DNA of 64,000 bases from Sedimenticola sp. (GTDB lineage: Bacteria > Pseudomonadota > Gammaproteobacteria > Chromatiales > Chromatiaceae): assembly GCA_002869585.1 (NCBI GenBank), contig PKUO01000059.1:1-64000 (forward strand), in the 5' to 3' direction. The notes beneath the pieces were generated by a model. The model had not been told where the DNA came from. It ran no database searches and worked only from the letters and a program-made list of their open reading frames with translations. Shown here one piece after another: positions 1 through 8,556 of the stretch. The stretch's first letter is position 1. The number at the start of each line of letters is the position of its first letter. The position numbers were made by a program, and so were the translations under genes.

Positions 1-423
1 GTTGATATCCGCGCCCTGCTCGAATCGATCCAGGACGATATACAGGAGATGGGTTGGGAGGTCAGCCTGGCAACGGGTAAGATACCGCCGATCAAGGGAC
101 GTCCCCTCGGACTGAAACGCTGTCTTTCCAACCTGATTGAAAATGCCGTGCGTTACGGCAGCAAGGCCAGAATCAGCTTTCAGGACACGCCACAACAACT
201 CACTATTGTTATTGCCGATGAAGGACCAGGCATCCCTGATGGTGACCTGGAAGGCCTATTCAAGCCCTTCAATCGCGGTGAAAAATCACGCAGCAAGGAG
301 ACCGGCGGCACCGGACTGGGTTTGGGTATCGCCAGAAACATCGCCCGTTCCCACGGTGGTGATGTGGTGTTGCGAGCCGGCGAACCCCGTGGCCTCGAGG
401 CCGTGGTGACACTGCCCAGATGA
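1..423 (+). CDS. Sensor histidine kinase, C-terminal (ATPase) part, truncated by window start
   Basis: The frame is open from base 1, so the gene begins outside the window. What remains is the HATPase_c domain of a membrane sensor kinase, which binds ATP and phosphorylates the conserved His in the missing dimerisation domain. Visible motifs are the N box (LSNLIENAVRYG), the G1 box (DEGPGIP), an F-box-like LFKPFNRG and the G2 box (GGTGLGLGIA). The protein ends soon after the domain with VTLPR, as in EnvZ/OmpR-type kinases, so no receiver domain is fused at the C-terminus. The partner response regulator should lie upstream. The signal it senses cannot be deduced from this part. Confidence 0.9.
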   Translation, partial: VDIRALLESIQDDIQEMGWEVSLATGKIPPIKGRPLGLKRCLSNLIENAVRYGSKARISFQDTPQQLTIVIADEGPGIPDGDLEGLFKPFNRGEKSRSKETGGTGLGLGIARNIARSHGGDVVLRAGEPRGLEAVVTLPR

Positions 424-503
424 TATTCAGTCCACTGATTCAATATTCCTGAGCCACGGCCGATAGCAGATACATCGAATCCGTGGAAAACAGGAAATCC
501 ACC

Positions 504-890
504 ATGACTGCATTGAATAGCAAAACCCTGCTCTCTATTCTGCTCCTCTCCGGGGTCTTCTGCCAGACAATGGCGGCCGAAAACTGGCTCTACCGAACTC
601 CATTGACACCCACACCCAGTGAGGAGGATCAGGCGAAAGACTGTACTGAGCTGGAGCACGAGATACGTGACCTCAGCCCCCTGACCTACAGCTATAAGCC
701 GGTTTTTTACGACGACCCTTATCAGGGTGCTGCGGTTCTGGCCGGTGCGACTGTTGCCGCACCCGCACTGATCGTCCCGGTTTACAGCGCCTATGTCGAA
801 ACCCAGGAGAGAAAGCGCATCTACTCCGCCCGGGAGCGGATCTCAGTCCTGCGTCAGTTGAAGGCGGAAAAACGCTGTTTTGTGGACTAA
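504..890 (+). CDS. Small secreted or membrane-attached protein of unknown function
   Basis: This is a 128-residue protein with an N-terminal Sec signal (hydrophobic LLSILLLSGVF, probable cleavage after MAA). It has a second hydrophobic stretch in the middle (about residues 70-95, AAVLAGATVAAPALIV) and a charged C-terminal helix. Two cysteines remain after cleavage, near positions 47 and 125, and could form a disulfide. I chose the ATG at 504 over a GTG at 483 because AGGA at 492-495 lies 8 bases upstream of it. It follows the kinase gene by about 80 bases on the same strand. I recognise no family. Confidence 0.6.
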   Translation: MTALNSKTLLSILLLSGVFCQTMAAENWLYRTPLTPTPSEEDQAKDCTELEHEIRDLSPLTYSYKPVFYDDPYQGAAVLAGATVAAPALIVPVYSAYVETQERKRIYSARERISVLRQLKAEKRCFVD

Positions 891-894
891 ACCG

Positions 895-3228
895 TCACAC
901 CAAGAGGTGCCGGGCAGCGGCCACCACTGCCTGTCCGTAGGAGATCCCCCCATCGTTGGCGGGAAGCTGACTGGGACTCAGCACCCTTAATCCCGCAGCG
1001 CGGAGTCTCTCACTAATCAGGGTCAGCAGCAGGCGGTTCTGAAATACCCCCCCTGATAGCACCACCGTTTTCAGTTGATGCTCCGCACATAGATCGAGCG
1101 CCACCGCACTAACTGCCGTTGATAACCCCTGATGAAAGCGCGCCGATATCACCGATGCCGCAACACCCGCGTTAAGATCATCCAGCACCCCGAACCATAG
1201 CGGTTGCCAGCTCAAGACAAGCCCATCGGCATGCGCTTCCCGGGTAAAACCGTAGCACTTCCCACGGGCAAGCTCGTCGCTGTCGGTGATCGACTCAAGC
1301 TCTATGGCCGCCTGCCCCTCGTGGCTGGCCAGATCCCGGCAGACACCCAGGGCAGCCGCCACGGCATCGAACAGGCGGCCGGCAGAGGATGCCAACGGGC
1401 AATTCAGCCCTCGCTCCAGCATGGTGTTGAGATTACCTATCGGTTTTGAGTCCAGATAATGGGTCAACTCCAATTCCGGATAATCCCCCACCACCCGCTC
1501 CCATCCCTGGGCCGCAACCAGGTGGGCATAGGTGTTGCGCCAGGGCTCATACATCGCCTTGGCGCCGCCGATCATGGCCACAGGCAGGAAACCCGCCAGT
1601 TTTTCATATTGCGGGTATTCAACCTTGAGAAATTCACCGCCCCAGATGGCCCCGTCTTCACCGAACCCCAGGCCATCCAGGGCAATACCCAGCACCGGAT
1701 CACACCCCAGCGGCAGACCATATTCAGCCATGCAGGCGGTGATGTGGGCATGGTGATGCTGCACCTCCTGCAAGGGTAATCGGCGTTGTTGCGCCTGCTC
1801 CCGACCCCATTGGGTAGAGAGATAATCGGGATGCCTGTCCACCACCAGTATCTCCGGCTGGTGATCGTAGAGTTGCTGATACAGGGCCTGGTTGTGGCGA
1901 TAATCCCTGTGGGTTGTCGGATATTCAAGATCACCCATGTGCTGTGACAGGATCGCCTTGCCATCACGAACCAGACAGAAGGTATTCTTCAGTTCGCCGC
2001 CAAAGGCCAAGATGGGAGGGGTCTGCTCAAAACCCGGGGGCAGTTGTATCGGCGCCGGCGCATAACCCCTCGCCCGGCGCAGCATGCGCGCCCTGCCGTC
2101 CACCAGCCGAACTACTGAATCATCCAGACGGTTGACGATATCCCGGTCATGCAGCAGCCAGTAGTCGGCAATCCCGGCCAGACTGTTGCGCGCCTCTTCA
2201 TTGGTTATGCACTGAGGCTCGTCGGAACGGTTGCCTGAAGTCAGCACCATCGGCCGATCGAGGCCCTGCATGATCAGATGGTGCAACGGCGTATAGGGCA
2301 GCATTATCCCCAGGGTGGTCTGATTTGGCGCCACCTCAGGGGCCAGCGCCTCACACCCCCGGGCATCCAGCACAAGGATCGGCGCCGCGGTGGATTGCAG
2401 CAGTGTCGCCTCTTCGGGATCAATGCGGGCATAGCGTTCAGCCATCGCCAGATCGCGGGCCATGAGGGCGAAGGCCTTGTGGTAACGCCGCTTGGTCTGT
2501 CGCAGTCTGGCCACAGTCTGTGGATTGCCCGCATCACAGGCCAGATGCACGCCACCGATGCCTTTGATGGCCAGAATCGCCCCCTGGTTGATCAGCTCGA
2601 TGGCTTGGGTTATCGCGTCAGCCCTCTCACCGGTGTCCAGCATCTTCCCCTGGGAGTCCTCCAGCCAGACCCTCGGGCCACAGTCGGCGCAGGCATTCGG
2701 CTGGGCATGGAAACGACGGTCAGCCGGATTGTCATATTCCGCCTGACAGCGTTGACACTGCCTGAAGGGCGACATGCTGGTATTACGCCGATCATAGGGA
2801 ATGGCGCGGATGATCGACAGCCTGGGACCGCAATGGGTGCAGTTGGTGAAGGGGTAACGGAAACGGCGGTCATGCCTATCCAACACCTCGGTCAGGCAGG
2901 CCGGACAGGTAGCGGCATCGGGCACAACCCCGGTGAGTATCTCTCCCTGTTGACTGGCGACGATACTGAATTGCCGAGTCGGTGCTGGACCTGTAATCCT
3001 GGCGCGTTCAATCTTTTCGATATGTGAGAGCGGCGGCGCCTCGGCTTCCAGGCGTTGTACAAAACGGGACAGCTGTTCTGCCTCACCCCAGGCACGGATC
3101 AGTACCCCCTCGGCATCATTCCAGACCTCCCCCACCAGACCGCACTCTCGGGCCAGATGCCAGACCGCAGGGCGAAACCCAACCCCCTGTACCAGCCCCC
3201 TTACCCGAATCTCCTCGCCTTCAAGCAT
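895..3228 (-). CDS. hypF: Carbamoyltransferase HypF, [NiFe]-hydrogenase maturation
   Basis: HypF uses carbamoyl phosphate and ATP to make the thiocarboxamide on HypE that becomes the CN ligands of the NiFe(CN)2CO site. The 777 residues match the family length. The domain order is clear: N-terminal acylphosphatase domain (RVRGLVQGVGFRP), paired zinc-finger Cys motifs (CPACL, CTHCG, CQRCQ, CADCG), a YrdC-like domain in the middle, and a C-terminal Kae1-like domain with the metal-binding HHHAH motif. It starts 3 bases after the stop of the upstream membrane-protein gene, so the two are probably cotranscribed. No other hyp or hydrogenase gene is visible here, which is unusual for hypF but known for scattered maturation genes. 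Confidence 0.95.
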   Translation of the reverse strand: MLEGEEIRVRGLVQGVGFRPAVWHLARECGLVGEVWNDAEGVLIRAWGEAEQLSRFVQRLEAEAPPLSHIEKIERARITGPAPTRQFSIVASQQGEILTGVVPDAATCPACLTEVLDRHDRRFRYPFTNCTHCGPRLSIIRAIPYDRRNTSMSPFRQCQRCQAEYDNPADRRFHAQPNACADCGPRVWLEDSQGKMLDTGERADAITQAIELINQGAILAIKGIGGVHLACDAGNPQTVARLRQTKRRYHKAFALMARDLAMAERYARIDPEEATLLQSTAAPILVLDARGCEALAPEVAPNQTTLGIMLPYTPLHHLIMQGLDRPMVLTSGNRSDEPQCITNEEARNSLAGIADYWLLHDRDIVNRLDDSVVRLVDGRARMLRRARGYAPAPIQLPPGFEQTPPILAFGGELKNTFCLVRDGKAILSQHMGDLEYPTTHRDYRHNQALYQQLYDHQPEILVVDRHPDYLSTQWGREQAQQRRLPLQEVQHHHAHITACMAEYGLPLGCDPVLGIALDGLGFGEDGAIWGGEFLKVEYPQYEKLAGFLPVAMIGGAKAMYEPWRNTYAHLVAAQGWERVVGDYPELELTHYLDSKPIGNLNTMLERGLNCPLASSAGRLFDAVAAALGVCRDLASHEGQAAIELESITDSDELARGKCYGFTREAHADGLVLSWQPLWFGVLDDLNAGVAASVISARFHQGLSTAVSAVALDLCAEHQLKTVVLSGGVFQNRLLLTLISERLRAAGLRVLSPSQLPANDGGISYGQAVVAAARHLLV

Positions 3229-3231
3229 CGG

Positions 3232-4518
3232 CTAGAGATGACCGTAGAGAAAGGAGACAGCGACTATCGCAGCGATCACCCCGACCAGATCTGCCGTCAG
3301 ACCAGCGGCCAGGGCATGGCGGATACGCCGGATCTGGACCGCACCGAAATAGACCGCCAGCACGTAAAAGGTCGTCTCGGTGGAGCCTTGCAGGGTAGAA
3401 ACTAGATAGCCGGTATAGCTGTCTGGGCCAACGGCCGGATCGTTGATGATAGATGCCATCACGCCATAGGCCCCGGAACCGGACAGTGGACGCAGCAACG
3501 CCATCGGCAACGCCTCCGCCGGCAGGCCGATCAGCGTGGTAAAGGAGCCCAGCAGTCCCACCAGCCAATCGAGGGCGCCACTGGCCCTGAACATGCCCAC
3601 AGCCACCAGAATGGCCACCAGATAGGGAATAATTTTCAGTGCAACCTGGAAACCATCCTTGGCGCCCTCTACGAAACACTCATAGATCCGCACCTTGCGC
3701 GACAGGCCAAACAGCAGAAAGGCCAGCATCAGTCCCGGCAGAATCCAGGGAGAGATGAGCTGACCGTAGATCACGGTCAGCGGTATCAGACCCAGAAAGC
3801 CGATCAGCACCAGGTAAGAGACCCACAGCGGGTAGCTGCCGCCATCGGCGGGTAACTCAGTGGCAGGCTCACTTATGGCCTCCTCGCTGTCAGCAGCCTG
3901 GGCAAGGTCCGGTTTGACTGGAAAAAAGCGTCGATAACCGAGAGCGGCAATGATCGCCACCAAGGTGGAACAGGCGGTCGCAAACAGCGTGGTCGGCAGA
4001 ATTCCCGCTGGATCTGCCGATCCGGCAGCGGCCCGCAAGGCGATCACCCCGGTAGGCAGCAGGGTGATGCTCGAGGTGTTGATGGCCAGAAAAAGCACCA
4101 TCGAGTCGGTCGCGACACCCTTGTGAGGATTGAGCTTGTCCAGCTCCTGCATGGCGCGGATACCGAATGGGGTGGCGGCATTGCCCAACCCCAGGACATT
4201 GGCCGACATGTTGAGAATCATCGCCCCCATGGCCGGATGTTCCGCGGGCACATCCGGGAACAGGCGCACCATTAGTGGACGGATCAGGCGCGCGAGAATG
4301 GTCAGCAGCCCGCCCTCCTCGGCGATCTTCATCAGGCCGAGAAACAGCGCCATCACCCCGACCAGTCCGATCGCCAGCTCTACAGCACCACCAGCAGAGT
4401 CGATCATCGCCTTCGACAGGGCATCCATGGGCGTAACATCAGCCGCGCTGGTGGTCAGTTGCTGCCACCCGGCGGTCAGAAACGCGGCGAGCACCAGCAC
4501 AAGAAACACAACATTCAT
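3232..4518 (-). CDS. Nucleoside-recognition (SpmA/SpmB-like) membrane protein
   Basis: This 428-residue multi-pass inner-membrane protein is built of two Gate/nucleoside-recognition halves, as in the fused SpmA-SpmB proteins of Gram-negative bacteria. The first half carries NMSANVLGLGNAATPFG and the second repeats a similar fold (PLSGSGAYGVMASI). A hydrophilic loop rich in Glu and Ala (about residues 205-225) joins them. The family is named after Bacillus spore maturation proteins, but its role in non-sporulating bacteria is unknown; transport of a nucleoside-like solute is a guess from the domain name. The start is the ATG at 4516-4518. hypF follows after 3 bases. Confidence 0.8.
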   Translation of the reverse strand: MNVVFLVLVLAAFLTAGWQQLTTSAADVTPMDALSKAMIDSAGGAVELAIGLVGVMALFLGLMKIAEEGGLLTILARLIRPLMVRLFPDVPAEHPAMGAMILNMSANVLGLGNAATPFGIRAMQELDKLNPHKGVATDSMVLFLAINTSSITLLPTGVIALRAAAGSADPAGILPTTLFATACSTLVAIIAALGYRRFFPVKPDLAQAADSEEAISEPATELPADGGSYPLWVSYLVLIGFLGLIPLTVIYGQLISPWILPGLMLAFLLFGLSRKVRIYECFVEGAKDGFQVALKIIPYLVAILVAVGMFRASGALDWLVGLLGSFTTLIGLPAEALPMALLRPLSGSGAYGVMASIINDPAVGPDSYTGYLVSTLQGSTETTFYVLAVYFGAVQIRRIRHALAAGLTADLVGVIAAIVAVSFLYGHL

Positions 4519-4670
4519 ATCAATCCCACCGCTACTGCACCCGGTAAACTGCTGACAACGTCAAAAATGGTTATTTTCCGGCTATTGTAGTAATTTAAGG
4601 CCGCAATTAAAAAGTATAATCTTTTCAGACTATTCCCTCACACAATCCCTATCATACAGAGAGAAGCAAG

Positions 4671-5528
4671 ATGCGCTGGAAAACCGGGCGAAGAAGCAGC
4701 AATGTGGAAGACCGACGCGGCATGCGGGTCTCCCGAGGCGTTAAGGGCGGCGGTATCGGCACCATCGTTCTGGTGCTTGCGGCGCTCTACTTCGGTATAG
4801 ATCCAAGCATCATCCTCAACTCCGGCATCGGTACAATGACGCCATCCACTACTGAATCGATCCCCGAAAAACGCAGTCCGGAAGAGGACCAGCTGGCGGA
4901 GTTCGTCGCCGTGGTTCTGGCGGATACGGAAGACACCTGGCATGCGCTCTTCAAGCAGATGGGCAAACAGTACAAAGAGCCGAAACTGGTGATGTTCACC
5001 GGCGCGGTGCAGAGCGCCTGCGGTTATGCCCAGGCCGCCATGGGACCCTTCTACTGCCCTGGTGATCAGAAAGTCTATATCGACCTGAGCTTCTACAAGG
5101 ATCTGAAACAACGGCATGACGCACCCGGCGATTTTGCCCAGGCCTACGTGATTGCCCACGAGATCGGCCATCATGTCCAGACCCTGCTGGGTATTTCGGA
5201 AAAGGTGCATGCCGCAAAAAGCAGAGCAAGTGAAACTGAGGGCAATCAGCTCTCGGTCAAGCAGGAGCTCCAGGCGGACTGTTTTTCCGGGGTCTGGGCG
5301 CACAACGCCGACCGTGCACGCAATATCCTGGAACGGGGTGATATCGACGAAGCCCTGAATGCCGCCAGCGCTATCGGTGACGATCGGTTGCAGAAGCAGT
5401 CACGGGGCTATGTGACACCCGACTCATTCACCCATGGCTCATCCGCACAACGGGTGCGCTGGTTCAAAAAAGGCTATGAAAACGGCGATCTGACCACCTG
5501 CAACACCTTTCAGGCCGATTCGCTCTAG
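4671..5528 (+). CDS. ypfJ: Neutral zinc metallopeptidase, YpfJ family
   Basis: This 285-residue membrane-anchored putative zinc peptidase has the family-typical N-terminus (MRWKTGRRSSNVEDRRG), one transmembrane segment (about residues 25-45, IGTIVLVLAALYFGI) and a periplasmic domain with the HExxH motif (AHEIGHHVQ). Downstream is the conserved QELQADCFSGVWA, which provides the likely third ligand region. The signature MGPFYCPGD is also present. The substrate is unknown. The gene stands alone, convergent with the DUF2889 gene only 17 bases away. Confidence 0.88.
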   Translation: MRWKTGRRSSNVEDRRGMRVSRGVKGGGIGTIVLVLAALYFGIDPSIILNSGIGTMTPSTTESIPEKRSPEEDQLAEFVAVVLADTEDTWHALFKQMGKQYKEPKLVMFTGAVQSACGYAQAAMGPFYCPGDQKVYIDLSFYKDLKQRHDAPGDFAQAYVIAHEIGHHVQTLLGISEKVHAAKSRASETEGNQLSVKQELQADCFSGVWAHNADRARNILERGDIDEALNAASAIGDDRLQKQSRGYVTPDSFTHGSSAQRVRWFKKGYENGDLTTCNTFQADSL

Positions 5529-5545
5529 GGCCTGAAGCTGGGGCT

Positions 5546-6100
5546 TCAATTCTTGCCGGTATAGAACTGCGGCCAGTTCTGCTTGACCACCGGACTGTCT
5601 GTTGACAGCGCCACGCAGGTGTCGAGGATCTTCGGCTTGTGCTGAAAGTTCTCCTCTTCGGCCTTCTCCATGAGGGTCGGGTGCATGGTCTGATAGGCGG
5701 TGGTCGCCACCGGCCCAAGCAGTTCCAGCAGATGGGTACATCCAATTTTAGCGCCTACCCGCTCGCGCACTTCGCTCATCCAGCCAGACCTGATCTTTAT
5801 CCCCTTGAGCTTTTCCATCGCCTTGGCGGCAGAGGGACAGATCCCATAAGGGGTATAGTCAGAAGCCGCCTCGATGCCATGGATGACGAAGTTCAGATCG
5901 AGGGTCACCCTGAGGTAGAGGCCATGAATCGGCTCGCCGGGCAGTATCTCACCGCCTCGGTATTCATTGGCGAAGGGTTGGGTCTTGGTGTCTTCCAGGT
6001 AAGCCTCGATATCCCAGAGATCATCGACTCTCCGATAGCCATGGCAATGGACTTTTCTGGTATGCAGGTGTTCTCTCTCGACGGGCTGGCTCAGTGGCAT
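5546..6100 (-). CDS. DUF2889 domain protein
   Basis: A 184-residue cytoplasmic protein without signal peptide or membrane segment. The opening (PVEREHLHTRKVHCHGYRR, then DLWDIEAYLEDTK), the central YLRVTLDLNFVIHG and the later GCTHLLELLGPVATTAYQ are recognisable as DUF2889, a proteobacterial family of unknown function. Conserved His, Cys and Asp residues suggest a small-molecule or metal site, but no activity can be assigned. The neighbours give no functional hint. Confidence 0.8.
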   Translation of the reverse strand: MPLSQPVEREHLHTRKVHCHGYRRVDDLWDIEAYLEDTKTQPFANEYRGGEILPGEPIHGLYLRVTLDLNFVIHGIEAASDYTPYGICPSAAKAMEKLKGIKIRSGWMSEVRERVGAKIGCTHLLELLGPVATTAYQTMHPTLMEKAEEENFQHKPKILDTCVALSTDSPVVKQNWPQFYTGKN

Positions 6101-6264
6101 GGTATCTGTCTATCAGGGCAGTAAATCAGCTGAGCAGAATAGATTTGTTTGCCCGGGTTTTCAACCTGATGCAGACAAAGGTATAAAGTTCTCTGTTGAA
6201 TTCCCGAAGCTCACGCCCCGTACTCTGATCGTGTATCCTTGCAATCCCCTTATAACCCCAGACC

Positions 6265-7239
6265 ATGACCGATATGTATCTTTTGGCACTCTTTCTCTTG
6301 TTCACTGCCAGTACAACGGCCCTTGCAGAACCCCTCTCGGTAGGCGCTCCGTTGGAGATATCCGGTTTTTACGGCATCGGTGATCAGTATCAGAAGATCC
6401 GACTGCTTGGCGCCCTCAGCCTGAGCGGTAACGACAAACTGGCCGAGCTCTCCGGACTCGCCTGGGATGAGGATGAACAGCTGCTTTATGCCGTCTCCGA
6501 CCAGGGCCGCGTGTTGCATCTGCAACCGGTGTTTGAGAACGGCCAGCTCAGTGACATCCAGCTGATTGCTTCATTTCGACTGCGTGATGCAAGCGACAAA
6601 AAGTTTAAGGATAAACAGGCCGACTCCGAAGGACTGAATATAGTTAACGGCGATAACGGCGTGCGCGCTGACAGCAGGCTCATGATCTCGTTCGAGCGAG
6701 ATCACCGCCTGCTACTCACCTCAACCGAGGGAAAACAGATCAAGGAGATCCCCCTGCCCGCTCCGTTGGACCGCAGCAGTGCTTTCCGGGGCAAGAATGA
6801 CGGCATCGAGGGTTTCATGCTGCACCCCACCCTGGGAACGCTGCTGGCAGCAGAGAAACCCCTCAAGGGTGATGACCAGATTCGCCTCATCAGCGAGGCG
6901 GGTCTGAGCTGGTTCCTACCGACTCTGGAAAAGGGCGGTGGCGTGGTCGCCATGGATATAGATCCCATGGGTGGCATCATCGTTATGGAACGCGCCGTCA
7001 CCTCGATCATCCGCCCCTGGACCATCACGCTCTATCGCGTCCATCCCAGCCTGGACAATCAGGGCGAGTCGCTGCAACCGGAATTACTGGCGCGCATGAA
7101 CAGCGGCGAGGACTGGTATTTTCAAAATCTGGAGGGGTTAACCCATGTCAAAGACCGGCGCTACTTCATGGTCAGCGACGACGGGGACTCTTTCTGGCAA
7201 CAGACCCAGCTGATCTACTTTGAGATTGTCGATCAATAA
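6265..7239 (+). CDS. Secreted esterase-like/phytase-like beta-propeller protein
   Basis: A 324-residue protein with a Sec signal (LLALFLLFTASTTALA) and a body resembling the 'esterase-like activity of phytase' family. Typical elements are ELSGLAWDEDEQLLYAVSD near the start, DSEGLN, a DGIEGF motif and the closing LEGLTHVKDRRYFMVSDD. Such proteins fold as a periplasmic or exported beta-propeller; the substrate is not known here. The first ATG is at 6265, and a second in-frame ATG at 6274 gives a tighter signal peptide. Downstream lies tesA on the opposite strand. Confidence 0.75.
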   Translation: MTDMYLLALFLLFTASTTALAEPLSVGAPLEISGFYGIGDQYQKIRLLGALSLSGNDKLAELSGLAWDEDEQLLYAVSDQGRVLHLQPVFENGQLSDIQLIASFRLRDASDKKFKDKQADSEGLNIVNGDNGVRADSRLMISFERDHRLLLTSTEGKQIKEIPLPAPLDRSSAFRGKNDGIEGFMLHPTLGTLLAAEKPLKGDDQIRLISEAGLSWFLPTLEKGGGVVAMDIDPMGGIIVMERAVTSIIRPWTITLYRVHPSLDNQGESLQPELLARMNSGEDWYFQNLEGLTHVKDRRYFMVSDDGDSFWQQTQLIYFEIVDQ

Positions 7240-7256
7240 CGTGGACGATTGCGACT

Positions 7257-7859
7257 TCAGAGCATCGGCTCAAGAGTCTCCCAGACATTCTCCATCATCC
7301 TCGGCTGCCCCATCTCATTGGGATGAATCCCATCGGATTGCATCCACTCCTGGCGATCGGCGACACCGTCAAGAAAGAAGGGGACCAGCTGCACCCGGTA
7401 CTCGTCGGCCAGATCGGCATACATCTGCAGGAACTTTTCGGTGAAGGTCTTGCCGAAATTTGGCGGGAGCATCATTCCCAACAGCAGCACCTTGCTTCCG
7501 GATTGTTGACCCAGTTCGATCATCTGCGCCAGGTTCGACCGGGTTTCCCGGAGGTTGACTCCTCGCAGTCCATCATTGCCGCCCAGTTCAATGATCAGGA
7601 TGGCAGGTTCAAACTGATCCAGCGCAGGTGCGAGCCTGGTCAGGCCGCCCTGAGTCGTATCTCCCGAGATACTGGCATTTACGACCTGATGGTTCTCGGT
7701 ATGCAACTCCAGCCGCTGTTGGAGCAGGTTGACCCAACCGTGTTGGGTCCGGATGCCATAGGCCGCGCTGAGGCTGTCGCCCACCACCAGAATAGTTTTC
7801 GCATGGGCCTGGGCAATTGCGGATAATAGACAGAACAGAAGCAGGAGTATCTTTTTCAT
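7257..7859 (-). CDS. tesA: Multifunctional acyl-CoA thioesterase I / arylesterase TesA
   Basis: This is a 200-residue periplasmic SGNH hydrolase with a Sec signal (KKILLLLFCLLSAIAQA). The catalytic blocks are GDSLSAAYG (nucleophile Ser), GGNDGLRG (oxyanion Asn) and DGIHPN (Asp/His). It cleaves fatty acyl thioesters and esters. I chose the ATG at 7857-7859, not the longer frame reaching into the neighbour, because it gives a standard signal peptide. The divergent ybbA start codon overlaps this one by two bases. The tesA/ybbA-ybbP arrangement is the same as in Escherichia coli. Confidence 0.93.
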   Translation of the reverse strand: MKKILLLLFCLLSAIAQAHAKTILVVGDSLSAAYGIRTQHGWVNLLQQRLELHTENHQVVNASISGDTTQGGLTRLAPALDQFEPAILIIELGGNDGLRGVNLRETRSNLAQMIELGQQSGSKVLLLGMMLPPNFGKTFTEKFLQMYADLADEYRVQLVPFFLDGVADRQEWMQSDGIHPNEMGQPRMMENVWETLEPML

Positions 7860-8556
7860 GGCAGACCATTCTACCCCATCGACCGGGCTGTTGAAGGCCC
7901 AAGGCGTGAGTAAGGTTGTTAAAAGTCCCGATGGCAGTGACCTGACCATCCTGCACGATGTCAGCCTGTCGCTGAACAACGGTGAGGCAGTCGCCATCGT
8001 GGGGACCTCAGGTTCGGGAAAATCCACCCTGCTCGGCCTGCTAGCCGGACTGGACCAGGCCACCGAGGGGGAGATCTATCTGTTCGGGACCGCCCTGTCA
8101 GCCCTGGACGAGGATGCCCGTGCCAGCCTGCGTGCCGGACGGATCGGCTTTGTCTTTCAGTCGTTTCAGCTGTTACCCGGCATGACCGCGCTGGAGAATG
8201 TGATGCTGCCGCTGGAGTTGTCCAACAAGCCAGACCCCAAAGGCATCGCCACCCAGGCCCTGGAGCGCGTCGGGCTCTCCGCGCGAGTGCTGCACTACCC
8301 GAGCCAGCTCTCGGGTGGCGAACAGCAGCGCGTGGCCATCGCCCGCGCCTTTGCATCAGAGCCCAAACTGCTGTTTGCTGATGAACCCACCGGCAGTATC
8401 GACCAGGAGACCGGCGTCAGGATCTCCAACCTGTTGTTTGATCTGCGTGAACAGACCGGTGCGGCCCTGCTGCTGGTTACCCACGACACCCAGCTCGCAG
8501 ACCGTTGCGATCAGCGGCTGTTGCTCGAGACAGGTCGACTGGAGGGCCAGGCGTGA
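7858..8556 (+). CDS. ybbA: ABC transporter ATP-binding protein YbbA (LolD-like)
   Basis: A 232-residue ATPase of the LolD/MacB family with Walker [11 protein letters not shown]-loop [11 protein letters not shown], signature LSGGEQQR, Walker [10 protein letters not shown] and H-loop VTHD. It pairs with the large FtsX-type permease encoded next; the YbbA-YbbP complex is thought to act on envelope lipids or lipoproteins, but its substrate is unproven. The ribosome-binding site AGGAG (7843-7847) lies inside tesA. Its stop overlaps the GTG start of ybbP. Confidence 0.92.
   Translation: MADHSTPSTGLLKAQGVSKVVKSPDGSDLTILHDVSLSLNNGEAVAIVGTSGSGKSTLLGLLAGLDQATEGEIYLFGTALSALDEDARASLRAGRIGFVFQSFQLLPGMTALENVMLPLELSNKPDPKGIATQALERVGLSARVLHYPSQLSGGEQQRVAIARAFASEPKLLFADEPTGSIDQETGVRISNLLFDLREQTGAALLLVTHDTQLADRCDQRLLLETGRLEGQA

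Noticed and set aside
895-3228. Long frames on the plus strand across hypF
   Set aside because: They are composition shadows of the GC-rich hypF gene and show no conserved motif.
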